From Oscillospiraceae bacterium (GTDB lineage Bacteria > Bacillota > Clostridia > UMGS1883), in assembly GCA_015068735.1 (NCBI GenBank), contig SVJW01000016.1, positions 1-34,205 on the forward strand: DNA of 34,205 nucleotides, given 5' to 3'. Below are positions 8,201-16,023 of this stretch, piece by piece. How positions within the stretch are numbered: the stretch's first letter is position 1; each line of letters opens with the position of its first letter. The translations under genes and the position numbers were made by a program. Under the pieces are notes generated by a model. It saw only the letters and a list, made by a program, of their open reading frames with translations, was not told the DNA's origin and searched no databases.

Positions 8201-8578
8201 CGAATAGCAACAAGCCACAAAGTCCATAAAGATATAGAGGTTTTCAACACAGAGCTTTGCCTGTTCAGGAGTAATCTTTTTCCCCGAATGTGCCGCAGTA
8301 TTACCAAGCTTTCGTATGTAGGTCATACGGGTGAGAATATCCCTGCCCACAAGAGTACGGAATTCCTCACTGCTCATAAGTGAGTGCAGAGAATCGTCGT
8401 ATGGCATTTCAAGGTCGCTATCTACCGAGTACATCCACTTCACGGCAAACTCCATTGCCCTGCGGCAGTTTATAGCCGACGCGGCAAGGTCAATATTGAG
8501 TATTTTCTCCGCAGAAATTGCCACATCACTAAACGATGCAAATTTCGGCTCGGATTTTAAGAAATCAAAGTTGGTCAT
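5279..8578 (-). CDS. hsdR: Type I restriction enzyme, R (motor/nuclease) subunit
   Basis: This is the 1099-aa restriction and translocation subunit of a type I enzyme. Residues about 20-125 look like a DUF4145 domain, and 160-185 form a short coiled coil. The HsdR nuclease domain covers about 190-310, with D236 in GFADYVLY and E251-x-K253 in VIEAK. The SF2 helicase core has Walker A ATGSGKT at 364-370, DEAH at 463-466, GLTATP shortly after, and motif VI QMIGRGTRL. The remaining third is the EcoEI-type C-terminal region that contacts HsdM. It is the last gene of the operon, 23 bases after a small membrane-protein gene, with AGGTG as ribosome site. Confidence 0.96.
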   Translation of the reverse strand: MTNFDFLKSEPKFASFSDVAISAEKILNIDLAASAINCRRAMEFAVKWMYSVDSDLEMPYDDSLHSLMSSEEFRTLVGRDILTRMTYIRKLGNTAAHSGKKITPEQAKLCVENLYIFMDFVACCYSENYVDIIKPFDKKLLAEKEEVNQPIQKEYPDVDLKKLLEENKALKEELTARRAEQQQTYVPKPLDLSEFKTRKIYIDTMLQEAGWIENKNWINEVELPGMPNKSEVGFADYVLYDDTHKPLAVIEAKRTCVDVEKGRQQAKLYADLLEKQYGRRPVIFLTNGFDTRINDGQYPERRVAAIYSKRDLEKMFNLRRMRTSLKHVMVDKNIAGRYYQEGAIKAVCDAFDNKNRRKALLVMATGSGKTRTVIALCKVLLEHGWVKNILFLADRTSLVTQAKRSFVNLLPDLSVTNLCHEKDNFAAHCVFSTYQTMYNCIDEVNDDEGKLFTSGHFDLVICDEAHRSVYNKYRDIFNYFDAPLVGLTATPKDEIDKNTYEVFELQDGVPTYGYELAQAVKDGFLVDYMSVETKLKFIEQGITYADLTPQEKEEYETLFEDENGELPEKISSSALNAWIFNRDTIRQVLNILMTDGIRIDYGAKLGKTIIFAKNHRHAEKILEVFNSEYPHLPGFAQVIDNTINYSQSLIDEFSDPKKLPQIAISVDMLDTGIDVPEVLNLVFFKKVMSKAKFWQMIGRGTRLCPKLLDGADKDKFYIFDFCGNFEFFRMQNGKPTANQMALQGAIFSLKAQIIFKLQDITYQTEDLITFRKALVSDLVRKVGELQKDNFAVKQHLRYVELYSKEENYLSLTYEDTLTMREELAPLIIPDNDEASAVRFDALMYGIELAYLAGKGYGRYKSDLFKKVNGIASVANIPEITAKSELINKILHTDYIENCGINEFENIRESLRNLMKYIIVDGTVYNTNFHDDILSTEWKESELEDDTLKNYRAKAEFYVRQHQDDFVIAKLRSNIPLTETDVSQLEKILWSELGSKDDYTAEYGEKPLGEFVREIVGLDMNAAKEAFAEFLGNTNLDARQIYFVNQIIEYVVHNGLLKDFSVLQESPFTDKGSVVEVFTDLSVWAGIRKVIEKINTNAVA

Positions 8579-8601
8579 TTGTATTCACCTACTTTATATA
8601 G

Positions 8602-9084
8602 TTATTTTTCCCCTTGTATCTTTAATAATTTATATATTTCTTTACAATAATTTTCATTATCAGTTATATAATCGTGATTTTGAATCACAAAAAAGCCATT
8701 GGAAATTCCCATTATGTTTTGGGCAACTACTGATAATTTCTTCTTGCCGGGAATAAAAATATTTCCAAAAGGTCTTAATTCTACTGTTGCTCTAACTTCA
8801 GCAGATAATTCTCTCATTTTTTGGCTTCCTTCATTCCACTTTCCGTCTACATCATCCTGAATCTTTATGGGATTCATATATAGATTTCCATAATAACATA
8901 GCGAATACGAAATCTGTGCTCGCAATCTTTTATAATCCTGAATCGGTTTCAGCCAGTACTCGTTGAACAATTGTCCGATGACAAAAACTAAAACACCACT
9001 TATGATCGTCAAAAACGTAGCAGACCAACCACTTGGCATATTTGAAAGATTATCTGCTCCACATACATACTGTTCTGCACACAT
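8602..9084 (-). CDS. Single-pass membrane protein of the defence cassette
   Basis: This 160-aa protein is not identified. A short N-terminus leads into one membrane helix (about residues 20-42, FLTIISGVLVFVIGQLFNEY), followed by a basic segment, LKPIQDYKRLRAQ, and a presumably cytosolic domain containing ISYSLCYYGNLYMNP. Similar tail motifs occur in bacterial hypothetical proteins, but I know no function. The ATG at 9084 follows AGAAGGTG at proper spacing and is preferred to the GTG at 9093. It lies between the second membrane protein and hsdR in a leftward operon. The DNA is visibly richer in A and T than hsdR. Confidence 0.75.
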   Translation of the reverse strand: MCAEQYVCGADNLSNMPSGWSATFLTIISGVLVFVIGQLFNEYWLKPIQDYKRLRAQISYSLCYYGNLYMNPIKIQDDVDGKWNEGSQKMRELSAEVRATVELRPFGNIFIPGKKKLSVVAQNIMGISNGFFVIQNHDYITDNENYCKEIYKLLKIQGEK

Positions 9085-9125
9085 ATTTTTCACCTTCTTT
9101 TACTCTTAAAATAATAGTCATTTTC

Positions 9126-9590
9126 TCAAATAGATTTATCATTCCTAATGTCTGACATTGCCATTTGGGCCTGTGCTTTTCTTATCATCACATTTTCCTC
9201 ATCTTCTTGAACTAGACTCTGCGGATAATAATAATTCTTAATTTTTTTCCACTCAATGTTTTTATATTTCAAATCTTTAGATATTTCTTCAAGCAACGAT
9301 ATATGAGCATCTATTGCTTCTTGTTGTATGTAAGGTTGTTTTGAAACCATTTGTTTAAATTTTGCCCATGCCTCTTGCACATTTTTATTATCATAGAATA
9401 CAGCTTGCACACAATTTAAGGCTTTTACACTTTCTGCATGAGCAAGATTAAATCTATACGCCATTAATGTTGTAAAAATTTCAGTCTTCAATTTAATTTT
9501 TTCACTCTTGTTCTGCCACCATAAAGTGACAGCAGTAGCAATAATACCCGAAAACAAACTTGTAATTAGAGCTAATGTGTAATTTTCCAT
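9126..9590 (-). CDS. DUF6680-like single-pass membrane protein
   Basis: This 154-aa protein has one N-terminal membrane helix (about residues 5-24, ALITSLFSGIIATAVTLWWQ) and then a helical, probably cytosolic part. The segment ALNCVQAVFYDNKNVQEAWA resembles the DUF6680 family as I remember it; this needs a profile search. Family function is unknown. AAGGAGAATGAAAA before the ATG is a strong ribosome site. It follows the TIR-domain gene by 80 bases and precedes another single-pass protein by about 40. The pairing with a TIR protein suggests a membrane partner or effector, which is inference. Confidence 0.7.
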   Translation of the reverse strand: MENYTLALITSLFSGIIATAVTLWWQNKSEKIKLKTEIFTTLMAYRFNLAHAESVKALNCVQAVFYDNKNVQEAWAKFKQMVSKQPYIQQEAIDAHISLLEEISKDLKYKNIEWKKIKNYYYPQSLVQEDEENVMIRKAQAQMAMSDIRNDKSI

Positions 9591-9670
9591 TTTTCATTCT
9601 CCTTATGAAATAATTTATTAGAAGTCTTAAAAAGGCGAGTCCAATCAGAATGAAGTGACAAACGTACATC

Positions 9671-10669
9671 TTAAATAACACCTACAGATTTTAGTTCTCG
9701 CTCTATTTCAATATATTTCTCGCTGATATTATTTTTAAATTGCATTCGCATTACCCCTTTTAAATCTGAAAAAACCTTGCTTTTTTCACTTTCCTGGTCC
9801 AATATACACACCCTTGATCTTCCCAAATTAGCATAGAACCATCCAAGTTCAAAGATAACATTAGGTCTAGCTTGGAAATATTGTTCTCCATTATTTGTAA
9901 CAATATCATCTGGAGTAAACAAGGCAAAAGCATACGCACAGTTTAACGCATATTTTTCAAATTTTTCTATAATGGTTAGCCCTTGGTCTGGTTGTTCCGC
10001 CAAAACTATTGGATTTAAATTAAATTTTTCCTTTATCAGAGCTTCCAATTCTCTGCGCTTAGCTTCATTATGCCCATGTATAATAAAGATGTCTTTTGAG
10101 TCTGATATTCGATTTTTCAAAACATTTTTCCTTTCTTCCAAATTTACTTTCCTTTTATAGGATAATAACTTGCTTGTTAAATACGCTTGCAAGATAGCAT
10201 ACTGTTTTTCCAATCTTTGCCTACCTTTGATAATAGTAATTTTTCCTTCTGTTGCCGCCTTGCTTCTGTAGTATAAATCGAGAGGTGCCAAGCCTTCAGG
10301 CGGTTCTACAGCCGTTAGTAAATCGTCATAATTTTTTATTTCTGCTTCCATTTCTTTCGCGCAAAAAGTTAATACTTGGTTTTTATCTATCGTACGCATA
10401 GAAAGAAATTTCTCAAAGGATTCTCTTAACAAAGTTGCTATTGTTTTCGCATCTAAGCCTTCTTGTGAAAGCAATGCAATCATTTCATCTTGCAATATTT
10501 GGTTTCCTTCTTTTTCTTTACATAAAGGTCTTCCCCAATATGTTAGAACACAATATCCCTCATAGTCCTTACACTGCAATGAGACTGGCAATATTAAAGG
10601 TAAAATAATGGATAATGGTGTATTTTGCATTTTTTCAAGAATCTTGTCAATCGTCTCATTTAAGCTCAT
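9671..10669 (-). CDS. TIR-like (CAP12/Pycsar-type, PF10137) effector protein
   Basis: This 332-aa protein has two parts. Residues 1-185 are a helical domain I do not recognise. Residues about 192-332 match the TIR-like family once called predicted nucleotide-binding protein: IFIIHGHNEAKRRELE at 194-209, LAEQPDQGLTIIEKFE at 223-238, FALFTPDD at 248-255 and NVIFELGWFYANLGR at 270-284, where E274 is the expected catalytic glutamate of NAD-cleaving TIR domains. In characterised relatives such domains destroy NAD+ on phage infection. GGCGGTG precedes the ATG. It sits between hsdS and hsdR, so an abortive-infection role tied to the restriction system is likely but unproven. The N-terminal half may be a sensor. 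Confidence 0.85.
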   Translation of the reverse strand: MSLNETIDKILEKMQNTPLSIILPLILPVSLQCKDYEGYCVLTYWGRPLCKEKEGNQILQDEMIALLSQEGLDAKTIATLLRESFEKFLSMRTIDKNQVLTFCAKEMEAEIKNYDDLLTAVEPPEGLAPLDLYYRSKAATEGKITIIKGRQRLEKQYAILQAYLTSKLLSYKRKVNLEERKNVLKNRISDSKDIFIIHGHNEAKRRELEALIKEKFNLNPIVLAEQPDQGLTIIEKFEKYALNCAYAFALFTPDDIVTNNGEQYFQARPNVIFELGWFYANLGRSRVCILDQESEKSKVFSDLKGVMRMQFKNNISEKYIEIERELKSVGVI

Positions 10670-10707
10670 TTTTTCACCGCCATTTTTTTGTTTTTCCTAT
10701 TTTAAAG

Positions 10708-11262
10708 TTATTTATTTTCTCCGATTTTTAAAATTAAAGGAAGCAAAGAAATTCCAACATCTACACCTTTATCGGCTACCCATTTAATAATATCCTTCGC
10801 TTTTTCCCACTTTTTGGTTTTCCTTTCAGATGATTCAATGATACGTTCTAATTCATTCACTTTTTCAAGGATTTCAAGAATTTCTTTCTCTTGAAGCGCG
10901 GACATATTCTCAATTTTTTCTCTAACCTCAGAAAAAGTAATCTTTATGCTGTTTGTAACTTGATTTGTATTATTAAATACAACATCAGTATTTGATTGCC
11001 GGTATATGTTTTCATAATTCATTGATTTAAACAACAATAACTTTTGCTTCATCGTTTCAAGATTAAGTTTTACATAAGAACCACTTTCATCATAGAACAA
11101 GCTCTTTAAATCTTTACCAAATCCATCAATTATGCTTCCGTATTTAGAAATCAATGTTGTATGAAGATTTCTCATATCAGTTTTGTTGCTTTTATTGATT
11201 TCGTTTTCGCACTTTTCTATATCTTCATCAATATACTCTTTAAATTCTTTTGTAATTTTCAT
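10708..11262 (-). CDS. Unknown coiled-coil protein of the defence cassette
   Basis: I do not recognise this 184-aa protein. It is charged and largely helical. Residues about 115-155 look like a coiled coil rich in E and K (EKEILEILEKVNELERIIE). The end, about 157-182, is a hydrophobic or amphipathic segment (WVADKGVDVGISLLPLILKI) that could touch or enter the membrane; I have the impression that similar tails occur in other phage- or defence-linked hypothetical proteins. It follows hsdS by eight bases, with AGGTGAAAAA before ATG, and precedes the TIR gene by 38 bases. It may be the adaptor or sensor of that protein, which is inference. Confidence 0.75.
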   Translation of the reverse strand: MKITKEFKEYIDEDIEKCENEINKSNKTDMRNLHTTLISKYGSIIDGFGKDLKSLFYDESGSYVKLNLETMKQKLLLFKSMNYENIYRQSNTDVVFNNTNQVTNSIKITFSEVREKIENMSALQEKEILEILEKVNELERIIESSERKTKKWEKAKDIIKWVADKGVDVGISLLPLILKIGENK

Positions 11263-11270
11263 TTTTTCAC

Positions 11271-12389
11271 CTACCCAAAATATTTTTGCATTAGTGCTTT
11301 TTTAAGAAGTTCCAATTTTTCAAGACTTTTTTGTACTTCCAATTTTGATTTGTCGGTCTGTTTTGCAAACTCGACAAAAGCTTTTTGCTTTTCGATAGGT
11401 GGCACGATAAGTGTTACCTCTCTCAAATCTTCCATATTGAGTTGGATTAGCGTAATGCCTTTGGCGAGTGCTTTAATATTGTCATTAAGGTGCTTTGAAT
11501 CAATTTGGTATTTCAAAAACTCCAAAATTATTTCAGTTTCCTTAGTTCTAATCGGAACAATACCTCTACCAACATTGCACCCAGCAAACTCTTCACCAAC
11601 AATGCACGTATCTGCAATATTTGCTCGAACTGTTATTAGCATTTCACGCCCTTTGAGAATAGTGCGCTTGTATTTGTTGGATATTTCTTCGGTAGTCTTT
11701 TTGAGTTCAGACCTTACAGGAATACGATTTACAATATCAACAGGGCGAAAAACTGGTACACCATCTTCTTGGTCATCGCCAGTCTGTACAATTCCGTAAG
11801 AAATAGTGCAATCGTCTGTTACAAGTTCTTGTAATTGTTTGGTTGACCATCCCATTGGGTTATCTACTGGGTCACCAAAGAGTTCGACAAATCGTGCTTT
11901 GACAAGCTCGTCCAATTTTGAAAGTTGCTCTTTTCGTTTACTGATTAAATCTGAAATTTTATTAAGAATATATGCTACGTTTTTCTGCTCTTTAATATCT
12001 AATAACAAAAATTCCTCTTTACAATAATCCTTAAAATATATGTGCGGTATAGTCGCACCCGTATAATATTTTGCCAAATTCATATTTTCCATAGCAAAAG
12101 CCAAAAAATCTATGTCAACGTTTTCCTTTGGCAATATGTATTGCATAGTTCCTATCACAGAAGATTTTGCCGGGCATTTAATAATCCTTCCGACACCAGC
12201 ACCATCTTTAACTACTGCAATATATTCCTTGTCCTGTTTATAGAAATCTACATTTTTTATAAATCCACTTGCTCCATAAATTGGATATGTGCCCTCATTA
12301 TTCTCTACATCCTTTTGAGCAATATTTGATGAGGCTCTTATGCACACGTCTCCCAATCTTACTTTCTCCACTACACAGCCCCCTTTCAT
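11271..12389 (-). CDS. hsdS: Type I restriction enzyme, S (specificity) subunit
   Basis: This 372-aa HsdS sets the DNA target of both methylation and cleavage. It has two target-recognition domains, each followed by a conserved helix: the first TRD is about residues 5-120 (YPIYGASGFI, TGATIPHIYFKD), the spacer helix about 125-170 (ISDLISKRKEQLSKLDELVK), the second TRD about 185-330 (KGREMLITVRAN, KGITLIQLNMEDL), and a final helix to the end. The ATG overlaps the rhuM stop as ATGA, which supports coupling; a GTG at 12371 behind AAAGGGGG is an alternative start. No recombinase or second hsdS copy is nearby, so phase variation by inversion is not suggested. Confidence 0.93.
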   Translation of the reverse strand: MKGGCVVEKVRLGDVCIRASSNIAQKDVENNEGTYPIYGASGFIKNVDFYKQDKEYIAVVKDGAGVGRIIKCPAKSSVIGTMQYILPKENVDIDFLAFAMENMNLAKYYTGATIPHIYFKDYCKEEFLLLDIKEQKNVAYILNKISDLISKRKEQLSKLDELVKARFVELFGDPVDNPMGWSTKQLQELVTDDCTISYGIVQTGDDQEDGVPVFRPVDIVNRIPVRSELKKTTEEISNKYKRTILKGREMLITVRANIADTCIVGEEFAGCNVGRGIVPIRTKETEIILEFLKYQIDSKHLNDNIKALAKGITLIQLNMEDLREVTLIVPPIEKQKAFVEFAKQTDKSKLEVQKSLEKLELLKKALMQKYFG

Positions 12390-13402
12390 TCTCCCTTAAG
12401 ATATTTTGCGGTTTCTTTATCAAAGTCAGACACATAATCTCTATCTTGTTTTTTTCTGAATTCGGTGTATATATTGCCGACTTTTTTTATGGCATCATTA
12501 TGGGAAATATGTCCTTTAGAATCAAGAACTTTTCTGCGGTTATTCGCAAGAAAATTATCTGTTTCCGTAAGCCAGTCCTGCATACTCATGGGGATTCCAT
12601 CTTCAGCCATAAGTTCTGCATAGTCAATAAACATAGTAACAAGCCTGTTAAGACGTGATATTTCTTTCTCATTAAGATAATTTTTTGCGACAATGGTATC
12701 ACTTTTTAAAATTTTGCCATCGGGTGCTCCTTTCCAAGTTGTGAGCCCCATTGTCGGACTGTCCAAATCAGCACGCTCGACAATCAATTCTGCCGCTGTT
12801 TTTCCTGTTACTGCATAATGCAGTTTGTTCTGTACAAAAGCGTAGAAAGCCTTTGTGGTTTCGCTGTTCTTATTGTAATCGTAGCTACACTGTTCAAAAA
12901 CATCTGCAATTTTCTGATATGCACGACGTTCACTGGCACGAATTTCACGGATGCGCTCCAGCAATTCAGCAAAATAGTCTTTTCCAAACGGTCTACCGTT
13001 TTTGAGCATATCATCGTTTAATACAAAACCTTTGGTAACATACTCTTTTAAAGTCTGTGTTGCCCATTGACGGAAACGTGTTGCCTTTTTTGAATTAACA
13101 CGGTAACCAACAGCTATAATTGCATCAAGGTTGTAAAAATCGAGTGTTCTTTTTACATTTCTATTTCCTTCTTTTCGAACTACCGAGAATTTCTCGGTAG
13201 TTGCTTCAGGGAACAATTCTTCTTCATTATAAATGTTTTTTAAATGCAAAGAGATATTATCAGGAGTACATTCAAACAATTCCGCCATTGTCTTTTGTGT
13301 AAGCCAAAATGTTTCGTCTTTGAAATACACATCAACATAAACTTTATCGTCACCATAATTATAAAGCAAAATTTCACTGCTTTTTATAATATCATTACTC
13401 AT
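12386..13402 (-). CDS. RhuM-family protein
   Basis: This 338-aa protein matches the RhuM family, named from a Salmonella pathogenicity island and often found inside type I restriction operons. Characteristic parts are FWLTQKTMAELFECTPDNIS (about residues 32-51, HTH-like), FYNLDAIIAVGYRVNSKKA, FRQWATQTLKEYVTKGF and the later ERADLDSPTMGLT. Its biochemical role is not known. The start lies eight bases inside the end of hsdM, with GGAGGA as ribosome site, and its stop overlaps the hsdS start. The tight overlaps show it is a genuine member of the restriction operon and not an insertion. Confidence 0.9.
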   Translation of the reverse strand: MSNDIIKSSEILLYNYGDDKVYVDVYFKDETFWLTQKTMAELFECTPDNISLHLKNIYNEEELFPEATTEKFSVVRKEGNRNVKRTLDFYNLDAIIAVGYRVNSKKATRFRQWATQTLKEYVTKGFVLNDDMLKNGRPFGKDYFAELLERIREIRASERRAYQKIADVFEQCSYDYNKNSETTKAFYAFVQNKLHYAVTGKTAAELIVERADLDSPTMGLTTWKGAPDGKILKSDTIVAKNYLNEKEISRLNRLVTMFIDYAELMAEDGIPMSMQDWLTETDNFLANNRRKVLDSKGHISHNDAIKKVGNIYTEFRKKQDRDYVSDFDKETAKYLKGE

Positions 13403-14897
13403 TTATCAGTTCCTCCAATTCACTGAGTCCTTTGGTTATTTCCATTTCAAGTTCATGGAGGTCTGTCATAATCTCCGTTGTGGAGGGATATTCCACAGGT
13501 ACATATTCTGTTTCTTTATACTTATTGATAGAGAGGTCGTAATCGTTGTTTACAATATCCTGCTTGTCCACAAAGAAGGATTGTTCTGTTTTTGCTCTGT
13601 CTGCATCTTTATCAAGATTATGAAATCTTTCGATAATGTCGGGAATATCGTTTTCAGCTACAGGGGATCTCTTATCGTCAAGACTAAAGCCGTCTGCTTT
13701 CATATCGTAGAACCAAACCTTGTCCGTTCCACCGTGTTCGGTTTTAGTGAAAATAAGTATAGCAGTAGAAACCCCTGCGTATGGTTTGAACACACCGGAG
13801 GGCATAGAAATAACTGCTTCAAGGCGGTTGTTTTCTATAATCTCCTTGCGGATTGCTTTATGCGCTGTTGAAGAGCCGAAAAGCACACCGTCGGGAACAA
13901 TACAGGCACATCTGCCGCCAACGCGGAGCATACGAAGGAAAAGCGCAAGGAACAAAAGCTCGGTCTTCTTGGTCTTGCACATTTTAAGTAAGTCCGCAGA
14001 TACTATATCGTAATCAAGACTACCTTTGAAAGGGGGATTTGCAAGAATAAGGGAATACTTACTCCTATCTGCATTCTGGTCGGAAAGACTGTCTCGGTAT
14101 TCGATAAACGGACTGTCAATGCCGTGTGTCATCATATTCATAGCACCGATACGGAGCATAGTTCTGTCCATATCGTAGCCGAAGAACATAGAGTTCATAT
14201 AGTGGTCTTTTTTCTGCCTGTTAAAGAAAATTTCTTCCTTATGGTTTTCTCTGAGGTATTCTCCTGCAGCTACTAAAAAGCCGCTTGTTCCGCACGCAGG
14301 GTCACAGATTACTTCATCAGGCTTTGGTTGCATCAGCTCTACCATCATTTTTATAATATGGCGCGGTGTTCTGAACTGACCGTTCAATCCTGACTGTGCA
14401 ATTTTGTTCAAGAGGTACTCGTACACATCGCCTTTTACATCGGCATCATTAGATTTTTTCATAAGCTCGTAAATACCGTCAAGGGATGTTATTACCTTAT
14501 CAAGGACAAGGGGGGTAGGAATTTTAAAGATAGCGTCATCCATATACTTGGAATATGCACTATCCTTATCAGCGTGCAAATTCTTAATAAACGGGAACAC
14601 CCATTCCTGCATAACAGAATACATTTGCCCTGCAGGAAAATCGTGAAATGTAGTCCACTTAAGCTGATTCCCGTCTATTTTTCGGTCACCGATTTCAACC
14701 ACTTCGGCAAAAATGCTTTTATGAGGAAGCCCCAACATTGCACTTTCTTTGGCACGCAGGTTGTCAGTCTCATCAAGGTCGTGTATAAACATCAGATATG
14801 TAATCTGCTCAATTACATCAAGCGGATTTACCAGTCCGCCTGATGCAAATATATCCCACAAACTGTCAATTTTATTTTTAAGTTCACCTGTAATCAT
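13395..14897 (-). CDS. hsdM: Type I restriction enzyme, M (methyltransferase) subunit
   Basis: This 500-aa N6-adenine DNA methyltransferase works with HsdS to protect host DNA and forms the core of the restriction complex. The N-terminal helical domain (about 1-150) includes TYLMFIHDLDE. The catalytic domain carries the AdoMet motif DPACGTSGF at 199-207 and the catalytic NPPF at 287-290, both intact. The C-terminal helix region contacts HsdS. GAGGACG precedes the ATG, which lies three bases after the fic stop. Because all three Hsd subunits look complete, the enzyme is probably functional. Confidence 0.96.
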   Translation of the reverse strand: MITGELKNKIDSLWDIFASGGLVNPLDVIEQITYLMFIHDLDETDNLRAKESAMLGLPHKSIFAEVVEIGDRKIDGNQLKWTTFHDFPAGQMYSVMQEWVFPFIKNLHADKDSAYSKYMDDAIFKIPTPLVLDKVITSLDGIYELMKKSNDADVKGDVYEYLLNKIAQSGLNGQFRTPRHIIKMMVELMQPKPDEVICDPACGTSGFLVAAGEYLRENHKEEIFFNRQKKDHYMNSMFFGYDMDRTMLRIGAMNMMTHGIDSPFIEYRDSLSDQNADRSKYSLILANPPFKGSLDYDIVSADLLKMCKTKKTELLFLALFLRMLRVGGRCACIVPDGVLFGSSTAHKAIRKEIIENNRLEAVISMPSGVFKPYAGVSTAILIFTKTEHGGTDKVWFYDMKADGFSLDDKRSPVAENDIPDIIERFHNLDKDADRAKTEQSFFVDKQDIVNNDYDLSINKYKETEYVPVEYPSTTEIMTDLHELEMEITKGLSELEELINE

Positions 14898-14900
14898 TTG

Positions 14901-15959
14901 TTATTCGTCCTCTCTGTTCCAAATATAGGAAGTGTATCTTCCACCGCTGATTTTAATGATTTTACGATTTTTAAGAAGGTCATTTAACGCTCTCTGCACC
15001 GTAGTTTCACTTATATCGGGACATTTTTCTAAAACATCCTGTTTTGTTACTTTACCCAGTGTATCTTCAATAATCTTAGCAACCCTTTCAGGTTTTGAAA
15101 GCTTGCTTTCAATCATTATCTGTACACGGGATGCAAACTCCCTGTATGCCGCAAGAATAACAGAGAGCATATATTTTACAAACGGTGCATAATCATTATT
15201 ATTTTCATGCCATCCTATTGAACTCTTTTGCAATGCGTCATAATAGCTCTCTTTTGTTGTTTCAATCATTTTTTCAATACTGATGTATTTTCCAACAATA
15301 TACCCACTGCGATAAAGCAATAGCAGGGTAAGAAGTCTGGACATTCTTCCGTTTCCGTCATTAAACGGATGTATACATAAAAAATCAAGTATAAACATTG
15401 GGATTGCAAGAAGCGGATTGATTGTTTCCAATGCAATAGCCTCGTTGAATGACGAACAAAGATTTTCCATACTCTCGGGTACTTCCCACGATTCTACCGG
15501 CTGAAAACGAACAAACTTGTTTCCTTCTGAATCCTCTTCAGCAATAACGTTGTCCACATTCTTATATTGACCGCCATAAGTTACAGTATTAAATCTGTAT
15601 AAATCTCTGTGAAGTTGCAAAATAATATTAGGCTTAATCGGGATACCATCATGATTAGAGTGAATTGTATTCAGAACATCTCTATATCCTGCAATTTCTT
15701 CCTCGTCTCTGTTTTTGGGATTCGTTTTAGCTAATGCAAGTTTTTTAATTCTTTCATCGGAAGTATATATACCCTCAATTCTGTTAGAAGCTTCTGTACT
15801 CTGTATTTTAGCAATTTCAACAAGACCGGTAAGTGAATCCGCCCTTGATTCGATAAACAAATTCTGTTTTCCTTTAAATTCATGAATTTGTGTAAGCATA
15901 GACACTATATCAGGAGTTAAAAACTGTTCCCATTTGTTTTTATAATTATAATTTCTCAT
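14901..15959 (-). CDS. Fic-domain protein, class II, with C-terminal winged helix
   Basis: This 352-aa Fic protein has an intact catalytic motif HPFNDGNGRMSR at residues 197-208, which in active members transfers AMP or another nucleotide moiety to target proteins. An inhibitory motif of the (S/T)xxxE(G/N) type, SNRIEG, is at 58-63, placing it in the autoinhibited class II. The end, about 285-350 (KQDVLEKCPDISETTVQRAL), is a winged-helix DNA-binding region. The ATG at 15959 follows AAAGAGG at five bases and is preferred to a GTG at 15974. It is the first gene of the restriction operon and could autoregulate it by binding the large inverted repeat just upstream; this is inference. Confidence 0.92.
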   Translation of the reverse strand: MRNYNYKNKWEQFLTPDIVSMLTQIHEFKGKQNLFIESRADSLTGLVEIAKIQSTEASNRIEGIYTSDERIKKLALAKTNPKNRDEEEIAGYRDVLNTIHSNHDGIPIKPNIILQLHRDLYRFNTVTYGGQYKNVDNVIAEEDSEGNKFVRFQPVESWEVPESMENLCSSFNEAIALETINPLLAIPMFILDFLCIHPFNDGNGRMSRLLTLLLLYRSGYIVGKYISIEKMIETTKESYYDALQKSSIGWHENNNDYAPFVKYMLSVILAAYREFASRVQIMIESKLSKPERVAKIIEDTLGKVTKQDVLEKCPDISETTVQRALNDLLKNRKIIKISGGRYTSYIWNREDE

Positions 15960-15994
15960 AAATACCTCTTTCACGGATATTGTTACTTAATTAT

Positions 15995-16023
15995 ATTATA
16001 ATATTCATTACGCACTTTGTCAA
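15995..16023 (-). promoter_or_regulatory. Consensus sigma-A promoter of the defence operon
   Basis: Read leftward, TTGACA (16018-16023) and TATAAT (15995-16000) are separated by exactly 17 bases, a perfect match. The -35 element lies in one arm of the inverted repeat at 16018-16068, so a protein bound there would block RNA polymerase. Confidence 0.9.

Noticed and set aside
11271..12389. Phase-variable hsdS by inversion
   Set aside because: I found no second hsdS, no recombinase gene and no inverted repeats inside the gene.
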